Shown here: positions 37,844-50,149 of the stretch, one piece after another
Position numbering within the stretch: the first letter of the stretch is position 1
How the letters are laid out: each line of letters begins with the position of its first letter
Origin: Gymnorhina tibicen
Taxonomy: Eukaryota; Chordata; Aves; Passeriformes; Artamidae
Assembly: GCA_013399875.1 (NCBI GenBank)
Contig: VXAZ01001836.1
Span: 1,550,001 to 1,614,000, forward strand
Direction: 5' to 3'
Length of the DNA stretch: 64,000 nt
Position numbers and translations under genes: made by a program
The notes under the pieces: generated by a model
What the model was told of the DNA's origin: nothing
Databases searched by the model: none
The model's input: only the letters and a program-made list of their open reading frames with translations

Positions 37844-37877
37844 AGTTATTTTATACTGTATTCAGTATAAAATAACT
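37844..37877. repeat. Perfect inverted repeat, 15-bp arms, 4-base loop
   Basis: Arms 37844-37858 and 37863-37877 are exact reverse complements (AGTTATTTTATACTG and CAGTATAAAATAACT) around TATT. The pairing stops abruptly outside the arms. It lies in AT-rich intron sequence with short ATAAATA-type repeats just after it. Confidence 0.95.
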
Positions 37878-39039
37878 CCAGTTATTTCACATGATATTGC
37901 TTATGTCATAAATACGACATAAATAAATATGACATATACTGAGATGTAGTATCCTGTTCAAGGGCAAGATCTCTGGAGACAGTTAATATCTTTTGCTGGA
38001 CCAGTTGGTAAAGCTAGAATATTGAGCAGGGCTGTTGGATATATACTGGCTTCTTCAGTTTGATCCAAACTCCAAAACTTCTCTATTTTAAGAGTTTCCT
38101 GGAAAAGAAATTAAGGAAGCTTTTCTATGAGCATTAGCAATCAAGAAGATAGTTTTGCAGGCATTTGTATAATGAGTTCGAGAGATGATATGGATTTTCT
38201 GATGTTTAACCAGTCTTGAGGTTATAATGCAGCTCAGGACATTTGAAAGTTCTCTTTTTCTCTTCTATCCCATACCTATTAATGAAATTTGTTGAAATAC
38301 ATCTGATAACATACAGTTAAAATTGGCCCCATAGGTTACCAAGATCCTAAGGGGGTGCGAAAGATCAGCAATAACACAGAAGCAGTGCTATTCCATGAGA
38401 CTTATTTCCATACAAAAACAGGATAAAAAAAGTGAGCTCATCTCACACTCTGACAGGCAAAGTCTGCTGATAAAGAGGGAACAGGAACATGGAGCAGATA
38501 CATAGTGATGAAAACAGGGTAAGGACTTACAGAGTAGAGAACAGAGTGACATGTCCCATTGTTAAACCTGCTCCTCTTTGTGCTCTATATATCATTTTCT
38601 TTCGTGCTCCTGTAAGTCTCTACCCTTTTTTCTGCTATGTGTTCTGAAAGGCAGAGAGATATCTTTTAAAGGCCCTCAATAGGTTTTTGGTAACCTATTT
38701 GATGTGATCATTAGCCTTCATTATGTTTCCATCATCTGATTTTCACATTACTTAGCTTCATTTTTTTCTCTCTCTGACTGTGAAAAAAGAAATGCACCTA
38801 TATCCAGGTTAGCTTTTTGTATGCTAAACCCAAACACTTTCAATAGACTACTCTAAAGGTGTTCTTTTCTTTTCTTTTTTTTTTTTCCCCATGGAAAGAA
38901 AATGTAATAATTTTCAGCATTTCAGTGCCTAACTATTTGAAACTTGTCATCATTTTGGTTGTTCTGCTTTGTTCCTTTGTTTCAAGAGCAATTACACCCG
39001 GAGGTGCAGGACACAATAGGAGTTATAGCATTTTTGATG

Positions 39040-39235
39040 CAATGTAAGTGGTGTCTTATGTAACAAGACCATCCCCTCCCAGGCTTTGCTTCACTTTGTT
39101 TACCCCAGTAATACAATCCAGCATCTGATTTGCTTTCAGCACTGCAGCTGTGTTTTAGTCCAAAGGCTTTAGGGACTTTTCTATAAACAACTCCCAAATC
39201 TCTCTCGTATCAAATAATCCCCATTCTGTTCTGGG
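39040..39235 (-). mobile_element. Ancient CR1/L3-type LINE fragment
   Basis: The plus-strand blocks 'gtaatacaatccagcatctg' and 'cactgcagctgtg', then 'aactcccaaatctctctcgta' and 'ataatccccattctg', follow the order of the antisense ORF2 C-terminal part of old CR1/L3-type LINEs. It is diverged and non-coding, with approximate limits. Confidence 0.5.
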
Positions 39236-39380
39236 AAGGATTTTTTTTTCTGTGAGTGCTGATTAACAAGGTAATGGAGTAGAAGTTGTTTCCTTTCAAC
39301 CTTCCTACCAATTCATTCATGATAAGACCCCAATACAGTGCTTGCAACACTACTGCTATTTCCAAGAGAGAGAATTTTGA

Positions 39381-39412
39381 TAAACAATCATGGTCATAAA
39401 CAATCATGGTCA
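39381..39412. repeat. 16-bp perfect tandem duplication
   Basis: taaacaatcatggtca occurs twice with no gap and no mismatch (39381-39396 and 39397-39412), pointing to a recent slip event. Confidence 0.97.
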
Positions 39413-41489
39413 AAACCTAACACAAAAAAGCCAGAAGAAAGCTAAATATAGGCTCATTCTCATGCCATTATCAGCTAGTGGGAATTCATGAATCATCTAT
39501 TTCTATTTAATACTATGAGAGGTCATAACCTATGTTGATCCTCCCCCAGAGATGACAAAACAATAACATTTTAAATGTATTTGCTTTATGGTTTCTTGAT
39601 TAATGAGGCTTTGAGCTGATTCACTACTACCCTCACTGCTGCAGAGGGTATTGGCAAGTACACATGATGCAAGGGCAAGCAGATTGACACATCAAACATA
39701 ACCCATTTTCCACACACGTAAAATGCATAGTACATAAATATCTAAGGACAGAGCTTTAGAATGATTTCTATATTACGTGCACAACAAAGGGTACAAATGT
39801 ACTTTGTTTGCAGTTGGCTCTTAGTCACAGCAATGTCATGCTTCTGTTAAGAAAGTTCAGAATGGAGAAGAGGAAAGCTGCATTTTGCCTTCTCATGGTT
39901 GCTGCCCTCTGGGTTCTGCGCTGCACTCCCAGGGGAGCAGGAACTTGCTTGCTCCCCCAGCGCACATGGATGCGGGGCAAACCCTGGGAGTATGGAGTGG
40001 AACAGGGAGTGAGACCTGGCAGCTAGGACATGAATATAGGGTGGGAACGTCCCAGGAGTCAGTGGGGACTTGTATGAAGAAGGGAGCAAATCCACAGCTA
40101 AGTCCTCACAGACAGCTGATGAGTTCTTAAAGATCTGGAGGGCTCTCCAGAAGTTTGTTGCAGCCTAAAAAGCCACTAACACTTGATGGGCTGGAAAGCA
40201 AAATGGAAGTAATGGCACATTTGTAATGACATGCTGGAAGATTTATCTTTTCCCAGATATATTCATTTAATGTCTTGGCCACTGACTTTTGTTATGTTTA
40301 AAATTATTGCACCATTCTAGTTCAGTATGTGAGATACAAATATGCATATATAGTTCTGAGTTGTACGTGTGTATATACATACATATAAAAAAAGTATATG
40401 TAGTATCTGGTTTGGTATGTTTTTAATAATCTCTCCAAAAGTGGAAAATTTTTTCCTGTTTTTTTTCCAGCATTCTTTTCTTTTTAAGAAAAAGTGGGCT
40501 AGTTCAGCTTTATAGTTTCTGGATAGCTGGAGTTTCAGCTGTAATATACAGTAAGAATTCATTACTGTCCAGGTAGGGTAAATACCTGTTGGGTTCAAAA
40601 GATAAGTCAATTAGGACTCTTTCCTGTAATTACTATTTTATAATGATTAATCTTCACTGTTCGTCTTTCAGTCTCTTTATGTGAATCATGTTTAAGTAAA
40701 TAAATGAATTATATTGAAACGAAATCTAATCACGGGGGAGAGGTTTTCATATCTTCTGAACAACATGAAGCCATTTACTAAAGCTGACTTAACCTCTAGG
40801 ATTATGCAATCCCTTTTGATGTGTATTTGGAAACAGGTTTGTGAAGGGAATCCTGTGGCTTAAAGTACAGCAGACATAGCTGAGATCCACCTGCAAAAAA
40901 CTGAGAGTGAGATGCCCTGCAGCAGGTCTCACCCAGGCTCCAAAGCACGTCTAGTTCTGTCTCCCACATAAGCTTCCCCATTTCAATGATACATGTCTTC
41001 AGAGATCCAAAGACTTACTGATGAGAGAGAAGTATGAGAGGAAGTCTGGGCAAAAGAAAGGCTTCAGCCTCCTGACTGTGCAGACATCCTCAGCCCAACA
41101 TTTATCAGTCTTTCAGAAGTGTAGCTGGGTTCCCAGTAAAGGACTGTAAAAAGGTAGTACCTTCAAATGCTTTCCTAGTCTGCTTGTTCTTTACAAAGGA
41201 ACAGTGTTGGTGTGTACTTCAGGCTAGATCCAATAAAGGACGTGGGTGCACAGAAGTTAAATACTGCAGTATTTAATGTCCTAGAATGAAATACAGACAC
41301 TTGCACAAGTACAGCAACCCGATTTAGGTGTGTAAGAGCAGCACAGAGAGGCCTACACAGAAACAAATAGGTGTTATTTCGCAGGCAGACACAACGTAGA
41401 GAAGAAAAACCCCCAACAAACAGCCAGGTTTTGCAGTGCAAATGTGGTGTGAGTGGAGCTCCCTGGCGATGCTTGCCAGGAGCTGCTGT

Positions 41490-41940
41490 TTGTCACACCC
41501 CGCCAGGAGTCTGCAGCAAGGTGAAGAAGTTTGCAAATGAGGTGCACTGTTTAGAGAGGCAGAGATGAAGGCTGATTGTAAAGACCTGTAGAAGAACCTT
41601 ATGAGATTGGATGACAAAGTGGCAGGTTAAATTCATTGTATGTTTTTGTGGCTGTGTACTCTGATTCAGTACCAGATTTAGGAGGTATCAAACAAAGGTA
41701 GTAGGAGTGAAGTTCAAAGCAGCTGACTGGATGGAAACAGTTCCTCATGCCATGCACAGTATGTTTGTGGACCTTAGTGCCAAAGGATGTTATGCAAGCT
41801 GAAAATCTACACCCTTTCAAGAGAGACTGGTCAAGTACACAGCTGACAAATCCAAAGGAAATAATTACAGACACATCCATCTCGGGAAGTACACTTAGCT
41901 AACTGGAGTCTGAGAAGATGCAAAAGTATCGCACTTGCTT
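41490..41940 (+). mobile_element. Old LINE (CR1-like) RT C-terminal fragment (tentative)
   Basis: The translation around 41600-41640 reads DWMTKWQVKFIV, resembling the W.DKWQMKFNV block of CR1-like reverse transcriptases. Further on, 'gtgccaaaggatgttatgca' and 'caagagagactggtcaagt' resemble the short C-terminal block before the 3' UTR in some CR1 subfamilies. Frames are broken and divergence is high, so the call is tentative. Confidence 0.42.
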
Positions 41941-43938
41941 CTTCTTATCCTACTCTTTCCTAGGGACCTGCATACGACTACTGCTGGTGACACCAGAGCT
42001 GGCACAGCGTGGCCATTTTGCCTCTGCTCAAGTGAAGAGTCCAGATGCGTGCCAGTGCTTGGCCGGGGACAGGGGTGCTGCAGGGCCAGGTGGGACTCAG
42101 TGAGGCTGGATCAACTGCCCAGGGTGGCGCAGGCAGGAGCACAGTGGCTGAAATTCACTGTCTCACAGATTTAGAACTGGGTGTTATTGAGGTACTGGTA
42201 CCAGAGCCGAGGTGCTGGCACTGGTACCACACACCACTGCTGCCAACATGCTCTGCCAGTAGAAACTTGTTGGGCACAAGAGCCAAAAATGAGGTCTTAG
42301 TGCACCATGACAGCTATACCAGGAGATTGCAGGAGCTACAGTGAGCTGATCCACCCTGCAGCTGATTGTGTTGAGGGTCATGTCAATGTCAGAAGTAACT
42401 CAAAATGGAAAGCATGCCTCACTCCTTTACAACTTCATTTGCACTAAACTGCATTTTCTGTGATGCCCCTGCTGGAGGAGCAGCTCAGAAACTCATTCCT
42501 CATATACGAGATGCTGACTACATAGAAATAGATCTGGCACTACATTAAGCAATGAAAAACTATATATGGAATGAGAATTTAAAATCAAATTTAAAATGCA
42601 GGGCTTCAAAACCAATTCTTCTCCCCAGTCCGTTATAAATTATACAGCCTTCAGTATAAGCTTAAAGAAACAGCAGTTCTTGACAGCAGTTAACCTCTTT
42701 TTTCATTACTGGGGCTCTTCCAGTTCCTTCAGATCAATAAGGTTCCCATGTATCTTTATAAATTTGAGTAGCAGAAGTTGACCCCATCTTGCTTTTCTGC
42801 TGAAAAGTAGAAACAAAAGTATTTTAATGGATATTTGAAACAGGGAGATTAAATTCTCTCTTAGTTATGCCATGAACAAAAGGCAAGAGAGAATGCTATA
42901 TAACTTGGGACATTTTTTCCCTTGAATTTCTTCAGATCACAGTTATTTTTGTAATTTCTTTTTACATTGGTTTTTTCAATCCTGGGAGTTTTTTAATGTG
43001 AACTGACTAGGTTAAAAGATGCCTATATTTCATAACCTATTAAAAAAAATACCCTCTTTACTTTATAAAACTGACATTGCTTTTACATTTTGCCATTTAC
43101 TTTTAGAAACAGCCAGGGTAATTGAATGAGGCAATCCACATCTGCTCTCCTATCCAGTAAGTTTCAAACCAAAATTTAATTCAAGATCTTTTATACCAAC
43201 ACTGAACTTTTCATTCAGTGCTGTAAGGACTAATGTGGAAGTTAAAGCAAACAGATTGTTCATTGATCAATGGATATTTTAAAAGAACAAAAGCACAAGG
43301 GAATATGTATATTGATTTTAAATTACTTCACAAATTGATTTTACATTTATAATCTGAGCAAATTTAATCTGATAATTCTCTTTTAAAATTAAGTTATACT
43401 TTATATTAGTATTTTCGCTGTAGATACTTCTCTACTGGAGGAAACCAGGGTAGTTATGTATGTATGCCCTCATCTTTTTAAGAGTTTTGTAGAAACTTTG
43501 TCACAGTGGATAGAATTATTAAAAAAGCCTGTTTCCCAAGATGGCTAACACTTGTATAAATCATTAACTATAAATATAGGTAAATGTAATTCAGCTGAAT
43601 GTGTTAACTACTCAGATAGCTAAGTAAAAATGCAAGTTGCTACTGAATAATTTACAACATGATTACTTTTTAGATGATGGCAAGAAAACAAATGCAATGC
43701 TTTTGTCTCCTTTTACTAGGAACATCAGGAAAATCCAGAATATCTTTCCAAAGACAGTAGAGGAGTTTTTGACAAGATGCTGAAACAGTCAGACAACATA
43801 TACAGATTTGCCACTAAATTTTGTTTACTAGCAGGGATTCTTCTATGTGTGGAAGCTGTTATGACTGCTACATCTGTTTTTGGAGCTCTATGTTTCCTTC
43901 TGCAAGTAACATATCCATGGAATTACTGTTGTTATTGT

Positions 43939-43960
43939 TTATTATTATTACTATTATTAA
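43939..43960. repeat. TTA/TAT trinucleotide repeat
   Basis: A short imperfect run of ATT/TTA units in AT-rich intron sequence. Confidence 0.85.
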
Positions 43961-44361
43961 TTCTGTTGAAATAATAGTGCTCTAACATCAGTTGCTGAAC
44001 TACTACTTTCATAATAATCTCCAGGGTAGCTAACAGTAGCCTGAAACACCCATATTATTGCTATTTAAGAAGTGGAAACTGCAGGAACATTGACTTCTGA
44101 TTGTGATTCTGCTTTTAACTGCTATCTCCAGCAAGTCACAACTCCTGAATCTTATCCCTTGCATTTTTGAATGACTCTGGGAAGTACTTCAGAAACTTCT
44201 GAAATATGCAAACTGAAATCCCTCATGTGGTGGGTCAGAGGATAGATCCCTTTAACTCCTACCCATGACACTGGCTCTCTCCCTTTTCCAGGCATTCCTA
44301 CCACTCTGCCTATAAGAATTTGAAAATTCTGGTGAAGGACCCATTCCTTTGAAGTATTGAA

Positions 44362-44385
44362 GCACTTCCTAATGCACTTCCTAAT
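44362..44385. repeat. 12-bp perfect tandem duplication
   Basis: gcacttcctaat appears twice in direct succession. Confidence 0.95.
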
Positions 44386-46296
44386 GCCTGAGAGATGGAG
44401 TTGGGCACTGCAGATTTTGTGAAGCACACGTGAGCATCTGCACTCTGCTGAGAGCAGAGAGAGCACAACCTCCCTCTGCATGGCACAGCTCGGCTGCACT
44501 GGGGCTGCCTGAGGCACCTCCTGGTTGAGGTGACACGGAGGGGGTGATCACTTACCAGCTTTTATAAGAAACATGTCACTAGCAGCAAAACAGAGCCAAC
44601 TGTAACCAAGGAAACTGCTGTGAAATAACCACAGAGAAACTGAGCACAACTGCTGCACATCAGCACTGACATCAAAATCTGGAAATTGCCCTTTAAGCTA
44701 CCAAAAAACCCAGTGTTTCTCACTAATGAGCTTTAAAAGGATCTATCTAAGAGCTAGGAGCTTGGCCCATGGCTGCTCAGCGAGAGCAGGAGGTGTTCTC
44801 TATGTAGCAGAAATCACTGCCTTCACTGTCTTCCGAAAGTGGGGCTCCACTGGAAACATGACAGCAGCTCTAATTCAGGGCCTTGGACATATTTTCATCT
44901 TACCTGTGAGGTTTACAAGCAGTTTTTCAAAATTTATATTACAAGGTATGCATTCCATGAAACCCTAGAAAAGGCCCTTGACCCAGAAAAAAACATATTA
45001 AACAAAAGAGCTGTGAGAGAAAGAATGGTATATGCAGCCAGCAGGCAAAGGAAATGTCTGTAATACAGTTTGTACACCTTTAAGCAAATCTCCTCACTTT
45101 CAGATAGCTGGGGTGTTTCCCCCTCCCCCCCCCTCCCCCAAATGCAATTATTTCTCTATTTCAAAGCTTTAGGATGTTCCTGAGGAGCACACCACCCACG
45201 CCTCCCAATTTCAGACTCCCCCACTTGCTACTCATCTCAGTAGTCCTGTTAACAGAACCTTTAAAAAATTCGGAAGCACTTCCCAGCACTAAGAAGGACT
45301 CAGTAGCTTTTGGATAAAAATATCCCAATGCTCAAGATTAGAAAACCTGTAAATTCTTCTATGTCATCAGGCAATTCTGAACCTATATACCTTTACCACA
45401 CACAACCTCTGTTCCTCAGTTAATTTTACTCCTATGTTTCCTAACCAGCAAAAGCCTTTTGTAAACACACAAAATTCTGGCAACTTCACTCATGAATGTG
45501 ATTATTTCTTCTATTCAGTCATCAGGAGCATCCTATGACTGTCACACAACGATAGAGTACAGAACCAGAATATGTATTTTCATTTGAGAGGTCACTCCTT
45601 TCACATTTTTCTCAGTCTCTTTCCCTTTCTTCCAAAGCACAAGATACCAGTGTCCTAACTGGGTACATATTTATTTGAAATATATAAAACAGAGAAATTT
45701 TGAGTTACAATGACTGCAACCAGAAAATCAGACATTGAAGATTTCTTAGAACTCAATGAAGCATAAGCTTTTATAAGACTCTCAGTAAAAGCAAGAGAAA
45801 TTGAGCAAAGTTTGGATCTGGTTTTAAACTTTTGCCCATGGATTTAAATACTTAGTAATACAATAAACTGTGGAATTTCACTCTGAAGACCCATCTCTAT
45901 GCTGAATATTATTAGGAATACAAAGTACATATGAACATGGCACATTAACATTGTCAGGAATACATGGCTCTGGGACACATAGTGCATTATTTACTGTACT
46001 TGCTGAACTTTCTGAACTGTGGTAGGAAAACAGATCAAACAACATGCAAAAGGAGTTGAGTTTTTAAGACTATTTCCTTAAACTACTTGTATACTGTAAT
46101 GCAAGAGAACAGGGAATTGTTTGAATAAGGATTTTATATACATATATAGCATCCTGAGGTTTTTTTTTTCAGCTGAAGCTCAGGGCTGATTATGTATGAA
46201 AGGCAAATTATTCTCTCAACCAAAAGATGATGGTCTCTATAGATCAGAATATCAACAGAGAACTATGGTAAAATTCTATAGTTAAAGACTACATTA

Positions 46297-46302
46297 TACA
46301 TG
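46297..46302. repeat. Left target-site duplication (tacatg) of the solo LTR
   Basis: This 6-bp sequence is repeated exactly at 46982-46987 on the other side of the LTR. The 6-bp length is typical of integration by alpharetrovirus-like and ERVK-like (class II) elements. Confidence 0.9.
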
Positions 46303-46981
46303 TGTCGCTTTGGCCACTGGCTGCCCGGAGGCCACGGCAGGCGACAAGGTCCGGTGTCCCGGTCCTCGGGAGAGAAAGCACCTGCCCTGTCAGCAGCTGG
46401 TGGCTCCCTGCAGGAGACCCACAAGCAGGCAGGCTGCAGCACCGCTGTTGCCGAGCAACTGAGAGGCGATAAAGGGCTGAGGGACCTCTTTCTTGTGCTC
46501 AAAGTTCCAGCTTTATTGTCCCGCGAGGGAGAAACAAGGTAACAGGCGAACTCGTTGAAGGGCGAACGACAAGAAAAAAGGCGCAAGGCGTGGCCACAAG
46601 CCTCCTTTTGAGGGGTACCAAAAAGGGGAGGAACAAGGGGTACAAACCAATAGGGAATTGATGGGGAATGACAGATAACAAATCAGGGGAATACAAAGGA
46701 GGGACTTACAAACAGAAACCAATCGACAACCGAAGAGAAAAGAACTTTCCAGACCAGATTGCATATGCAATGAAGGTAATGAATAAACATGACAACAGGC
46801 AACTAATAGAAAATGGGGAACAAAAGAAGGATCTGGAAAGAAGGGAGGAGATGTCGCAGGGGCGACACCCAGATGGTGGCGGCTCTACTCCCCCGACCCG
46901 CCCCCCGGGTCGGAGTCATAGACAGGGAAATCCACCCACTGAATGCTGTCCAGCCGCGAAGTGGGCTGAGCCACCGCAACA
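46303..46981 (-). mobile_element. Solo LTR of an endogenous retrovirus (class II/ERVK-like), 679 bp
   Basis: The element starts with TG and ends with CA and is flanked by a perfect 6-bp target duplication. On the minus strand it has a long U3 (about 46981-46540), a CpG-bearing GC-rich start with an 8-bp-arm hairpin around a C5 loop (46893-46913), a CCAAT-type inverted ATTGG near 46650, an AATAAA at 46517-46512, and about 200 bases of GC-rich U5. No clear TATA box was seen. No gag, pol or env lies on either side, so it is a solo LTR left by recombination between two LTRs. The perfect duplication and the sharp contrast with the AT-rich intron suggest a fairly recent insertion. It lies in the sense direction of PRKN, so its polyadenylation signal could act on intronic transcripts. 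Open frames inside it (for example 46668-47060 plus) are chance. Confidence 0.9.
46512..46517 (-). terminator. LTR polyadenylation signal AATAAA
   Basis: A minus-strand AATAAA inside the solo LTR, in the context GACAATAAAGCTGG, placed where the R region of a retroviral LTR would be. It has the same orientation as PRKN transcription. Confidence 0.75.
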
Positions 46982-46987
46982 TACATG
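46982..46987. repeat. Right target-site duplication (tacatg) of the solo LTR
   Basis: Exact copy of 46297-46302, directly after the CA end of the LTR. Confidence 0.9.
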
Positions 46988-48245
46988 GGCTGTAAATAAA
47001 TGGATTTCAGTTCTAAATTCAGACACTCTTTCCATTCATAGAAAATTAAACTTATTCTGAAAAGGAGAAATATCAAGTATTCACTCTCTTTCTAAAATTA
47101 TCTGACAGCTTCACTGGTTAATGACATACAGTGTGTCATTCCTCCAAAAACCTGTGAAAACCACAGGTGCTGTGTCACTAATGCATCGTTCTCACAATTA
47201 ATAAAACCATAGGGACAGACCAGGGTTTATCAGAAACAATAGCAACATACTGAAGGCCTTGTATCCTGCTCACTTACAATACATTGCCGGTGACTGTGAC
47301 TAAGAAGGTAAGTGTACATATTAAGGATGCCTGTGCAGCTGAGTCAAGCCAGTATATGCTAATATGACATTTTCTTAACTTTTGACTTCCAAGCTCTTCA
47401 TCCATAATATTTTTGTAACAGATTTTGAAAAGGAACTTATTTATCTTTGGAAAAGCTAATGTCCTTTCTGGGTCTTGGTTATGGTTACTTACTCTTCTGA
47501 GGCTATACAGTGTCAAGAGAGCTTAGCTGTAAGTGTTGAGGATCACAGATAAAATAATATGTAGAGATAATCTCTAAAATGAATTTTCTTCTGCATACAA
47601 AGAAAATGGTTGTATTGCTTAGTTTATCAAGCTGTATTTGTGACCAGAAGTAACTCACAGATTCAACACATGCCTCTATTCAGTGCCGCGCACCAGCTAC
47701 ATTTGTCATGAGTGTTTTTCAACTATCATTTGACCAAAGGCTTTAAAGAAATTCAGTAAAAATGTGATTCCTCTCAAAATGCCCATGTCTTCCCACTGTT
47801 GTAGCCAGATACAAAACAAAATGCTGCCTATTGTTTCAAATGAAGCAAAGAAGAATGTACATAGAAACTTCCTGCTTTGCTTTGTAAAATTCATACATCT
47901 TTTACAATGGATACTTCAGACTGCTTGCAACTTAGAGGCAAAATCTGACATGCCAGCCACAAGCCATGCAGGGAACATCTTCATCTTCCAATGCTTTAAA
48001 TGTGGGTCAGCTTTCATAGGAAAATTCTATTCTACTGAATGTCAGATTATGCAAAATGCAGATTGAAGAATAAATAATAGCAGCTTATCTGAATGAAAAG
48101 GAAGAAATTCTCCTTCATGACACTCATTTCTATTTTTGCTTATCAGTTTATGTCTCTGTTCTGAGCAATGCATTTGTCTACACGCTGGACTGATTCAGAA
48201 GCACTTCCTATTCCAGTCCTGCCTGGCAGGGACATAGCAAGGTGA

Positions 48246-48261
48246 CCCTGTCTAGACAGGG
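48246..48261. repeat. 16-bp perfect palindrome containing GTCTAGAC
   Basis: CCCTGTCTAGACAGGG equals its own reverse complement. Its centre, GTCTAGAC (48250-48257), is the palindromic Smad-binding element known from binding-site selection studies. One site in an intron is weak evidence of function. Confidence 0.9.
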
Positions 48262-50149
48262 CTGTTGGGCAGAAAGGAGCTGCTGTCTTCCCACAAGATT
48301 GGTCAAACTGCCTTACAAGACATTTAATAAGGGTGAAAGCAGATGACAAGAGCTTTTCCTTTAGCCTCTGGCTTTTCTTGGCCTAGGGCAGCCCTTGAAT
48401 TTAGAAGGGCACCAGCTGCTAGAAAGGCTTAAAGAGAGGCAGAGCTGAATAAAGAATCTCCCCAGAAGGTGAACTCAGCCCTGGGCACGCTGGGGAACAG
48501 ACATGTTGCTGAGCATATGTCTAGGTCACAAATTTGAAATATCAGGATTTCAGTTTCCTTTGGGGAAACTCTGGACCCAGAGGGAAAATCTCCAACTGAA
48601 CTACCAGGCCCTTCTCTCCCCTTTCCACCTCAAAAAAATAAAAAAAACAATGCTTCCCCTGCCAAGGGCAAGAGGAAAAAAAAGAAAGATGAAGGGGATG
48701 AGGTTTGTCCCTAGCCACTTAACAGAGAGTGTAGTCCTGCCCCCACACCCAACTAAAGACAAAGTCCAGGTATCTTTGGATGGCAAAACTTACTATAAGA
48801 ATGGCCAAATTCAAAATCCTTCTTCACTTTTGTAGCACATTTATACCTACACACACAGGAAGACCCAACTCAAGTATGACTAAAGTCAAGAATTTAGTTC
48901 TGAAAAGGTTGTGTTGGCTCACAGGATGTCTGCTGAGGGAGCATGCAATCTGTGTGTCTCTTTTTATACTCTTGACACCAGAGGAGAATGGAATGAGGGA
49001 AATTACATCTGAAATAGCAAATTTAGGGGTTTTGAGTCACCACCCAGAAGCATCTTTTTATAGATGAAAACTGCAATCATTTTGACAAGCAAAGTGTAGT
49101 TGGGTGTTCTTTGTATAATTTGACTTAACTGGGTTTTCTTTTTATAGATCCCTTTCCTGCCCACAATGGCAATTTCCTGTTTACTGCCTTTTCCAAGTAC
49201 CACATTCATTTGTTTTAATTTGTAATTAAGACATTAAAAATTACAGCAGTCTTCAGTCATAAAAGCTGAATACTGTTACATTCTCTACTAGTAGAATTGT
49301 TTTGTTCTTACAGACCATGGAGGAGAAGAGAGAGAGAGAAAGTAAAAATATTTATTTGTTGCATCGCAGCAAGTATGTTCTCCCAAATGAAAATAACCAT
49401 GAATTTCTCAATTCTGACTTTTCTATTAGAGGTCAATTCTATTTACAAGGGAACGGGAATTGTTATTTGTGACTCTTTATTACTAACGGGTTTTATGTGT
49501 TTTGCAAATATTTCTGTGAAATACGACATGCAATTTATTTTTGTGAACATTAGCACAAATGAAACTTGATGGAATGATATGTTGCAATGGAAAGTGAGCA
49601 AGTCCAACTATACTTAAGATTAAACCATATTTATTTTTAAATTGAGTAACTATTCTGGAGAAAAAGCATTGTATAATATTACAGTTCCAATAAGAAACAT
49701 CACCATTACAAAAAAAAATTGTATTCCAAATTCAACAATAATTAACTAACTCAAATGTGGAATATTTTCAATATTTTTAATGCTCTTATATAACTCAGCA
49801 TTCATTTAGAGAAAATAAGATAGAAAAGAAAGCAATGAGACTGTACCTGCACTGCTTTGCTAAGCTCAGTATATTGTGTCTAATACTACTGGTTATGTAA
49901 ATCCAATATTCGTATTATCATTTGTGAAAACATTTGATTCACTAATTGTGCAAATTTAGTGACTGTGCTTTTGCAAATCTATAGTGTGCACAAGGTCTTC
50001 CAGTCTTAGTACAATTCAGTTTTGTTTGGCTTCAGTTTTCATACACTGGTTCTTGTTAAACTCTTACACTACTGGTTTTAAAATCCTCTGATGGATTAGA
50101 ATATCCATTAGTACTCTCCCCAGGAAGGGGATCAGTCATCCCTCAGTAT

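Noticed and set aside
39847..40130. Local GC-rich patch with open frames on both strands, considered as PRKN exon 9
   Set aside because: The minus-strand reading lacks the CxxC pairs and conserved IBR residues expected of exon 9.
44152..44517. 121-codon minus-strand open frame
   Set aside because: No recognisable protein, and it overlaps a small tandem duplication.
46668..47060. 130-codon plus-strand open frame
   Set aside because: It lies largely inside the solo LTR on the strand opposite to it and matches no retroviral or host protein.
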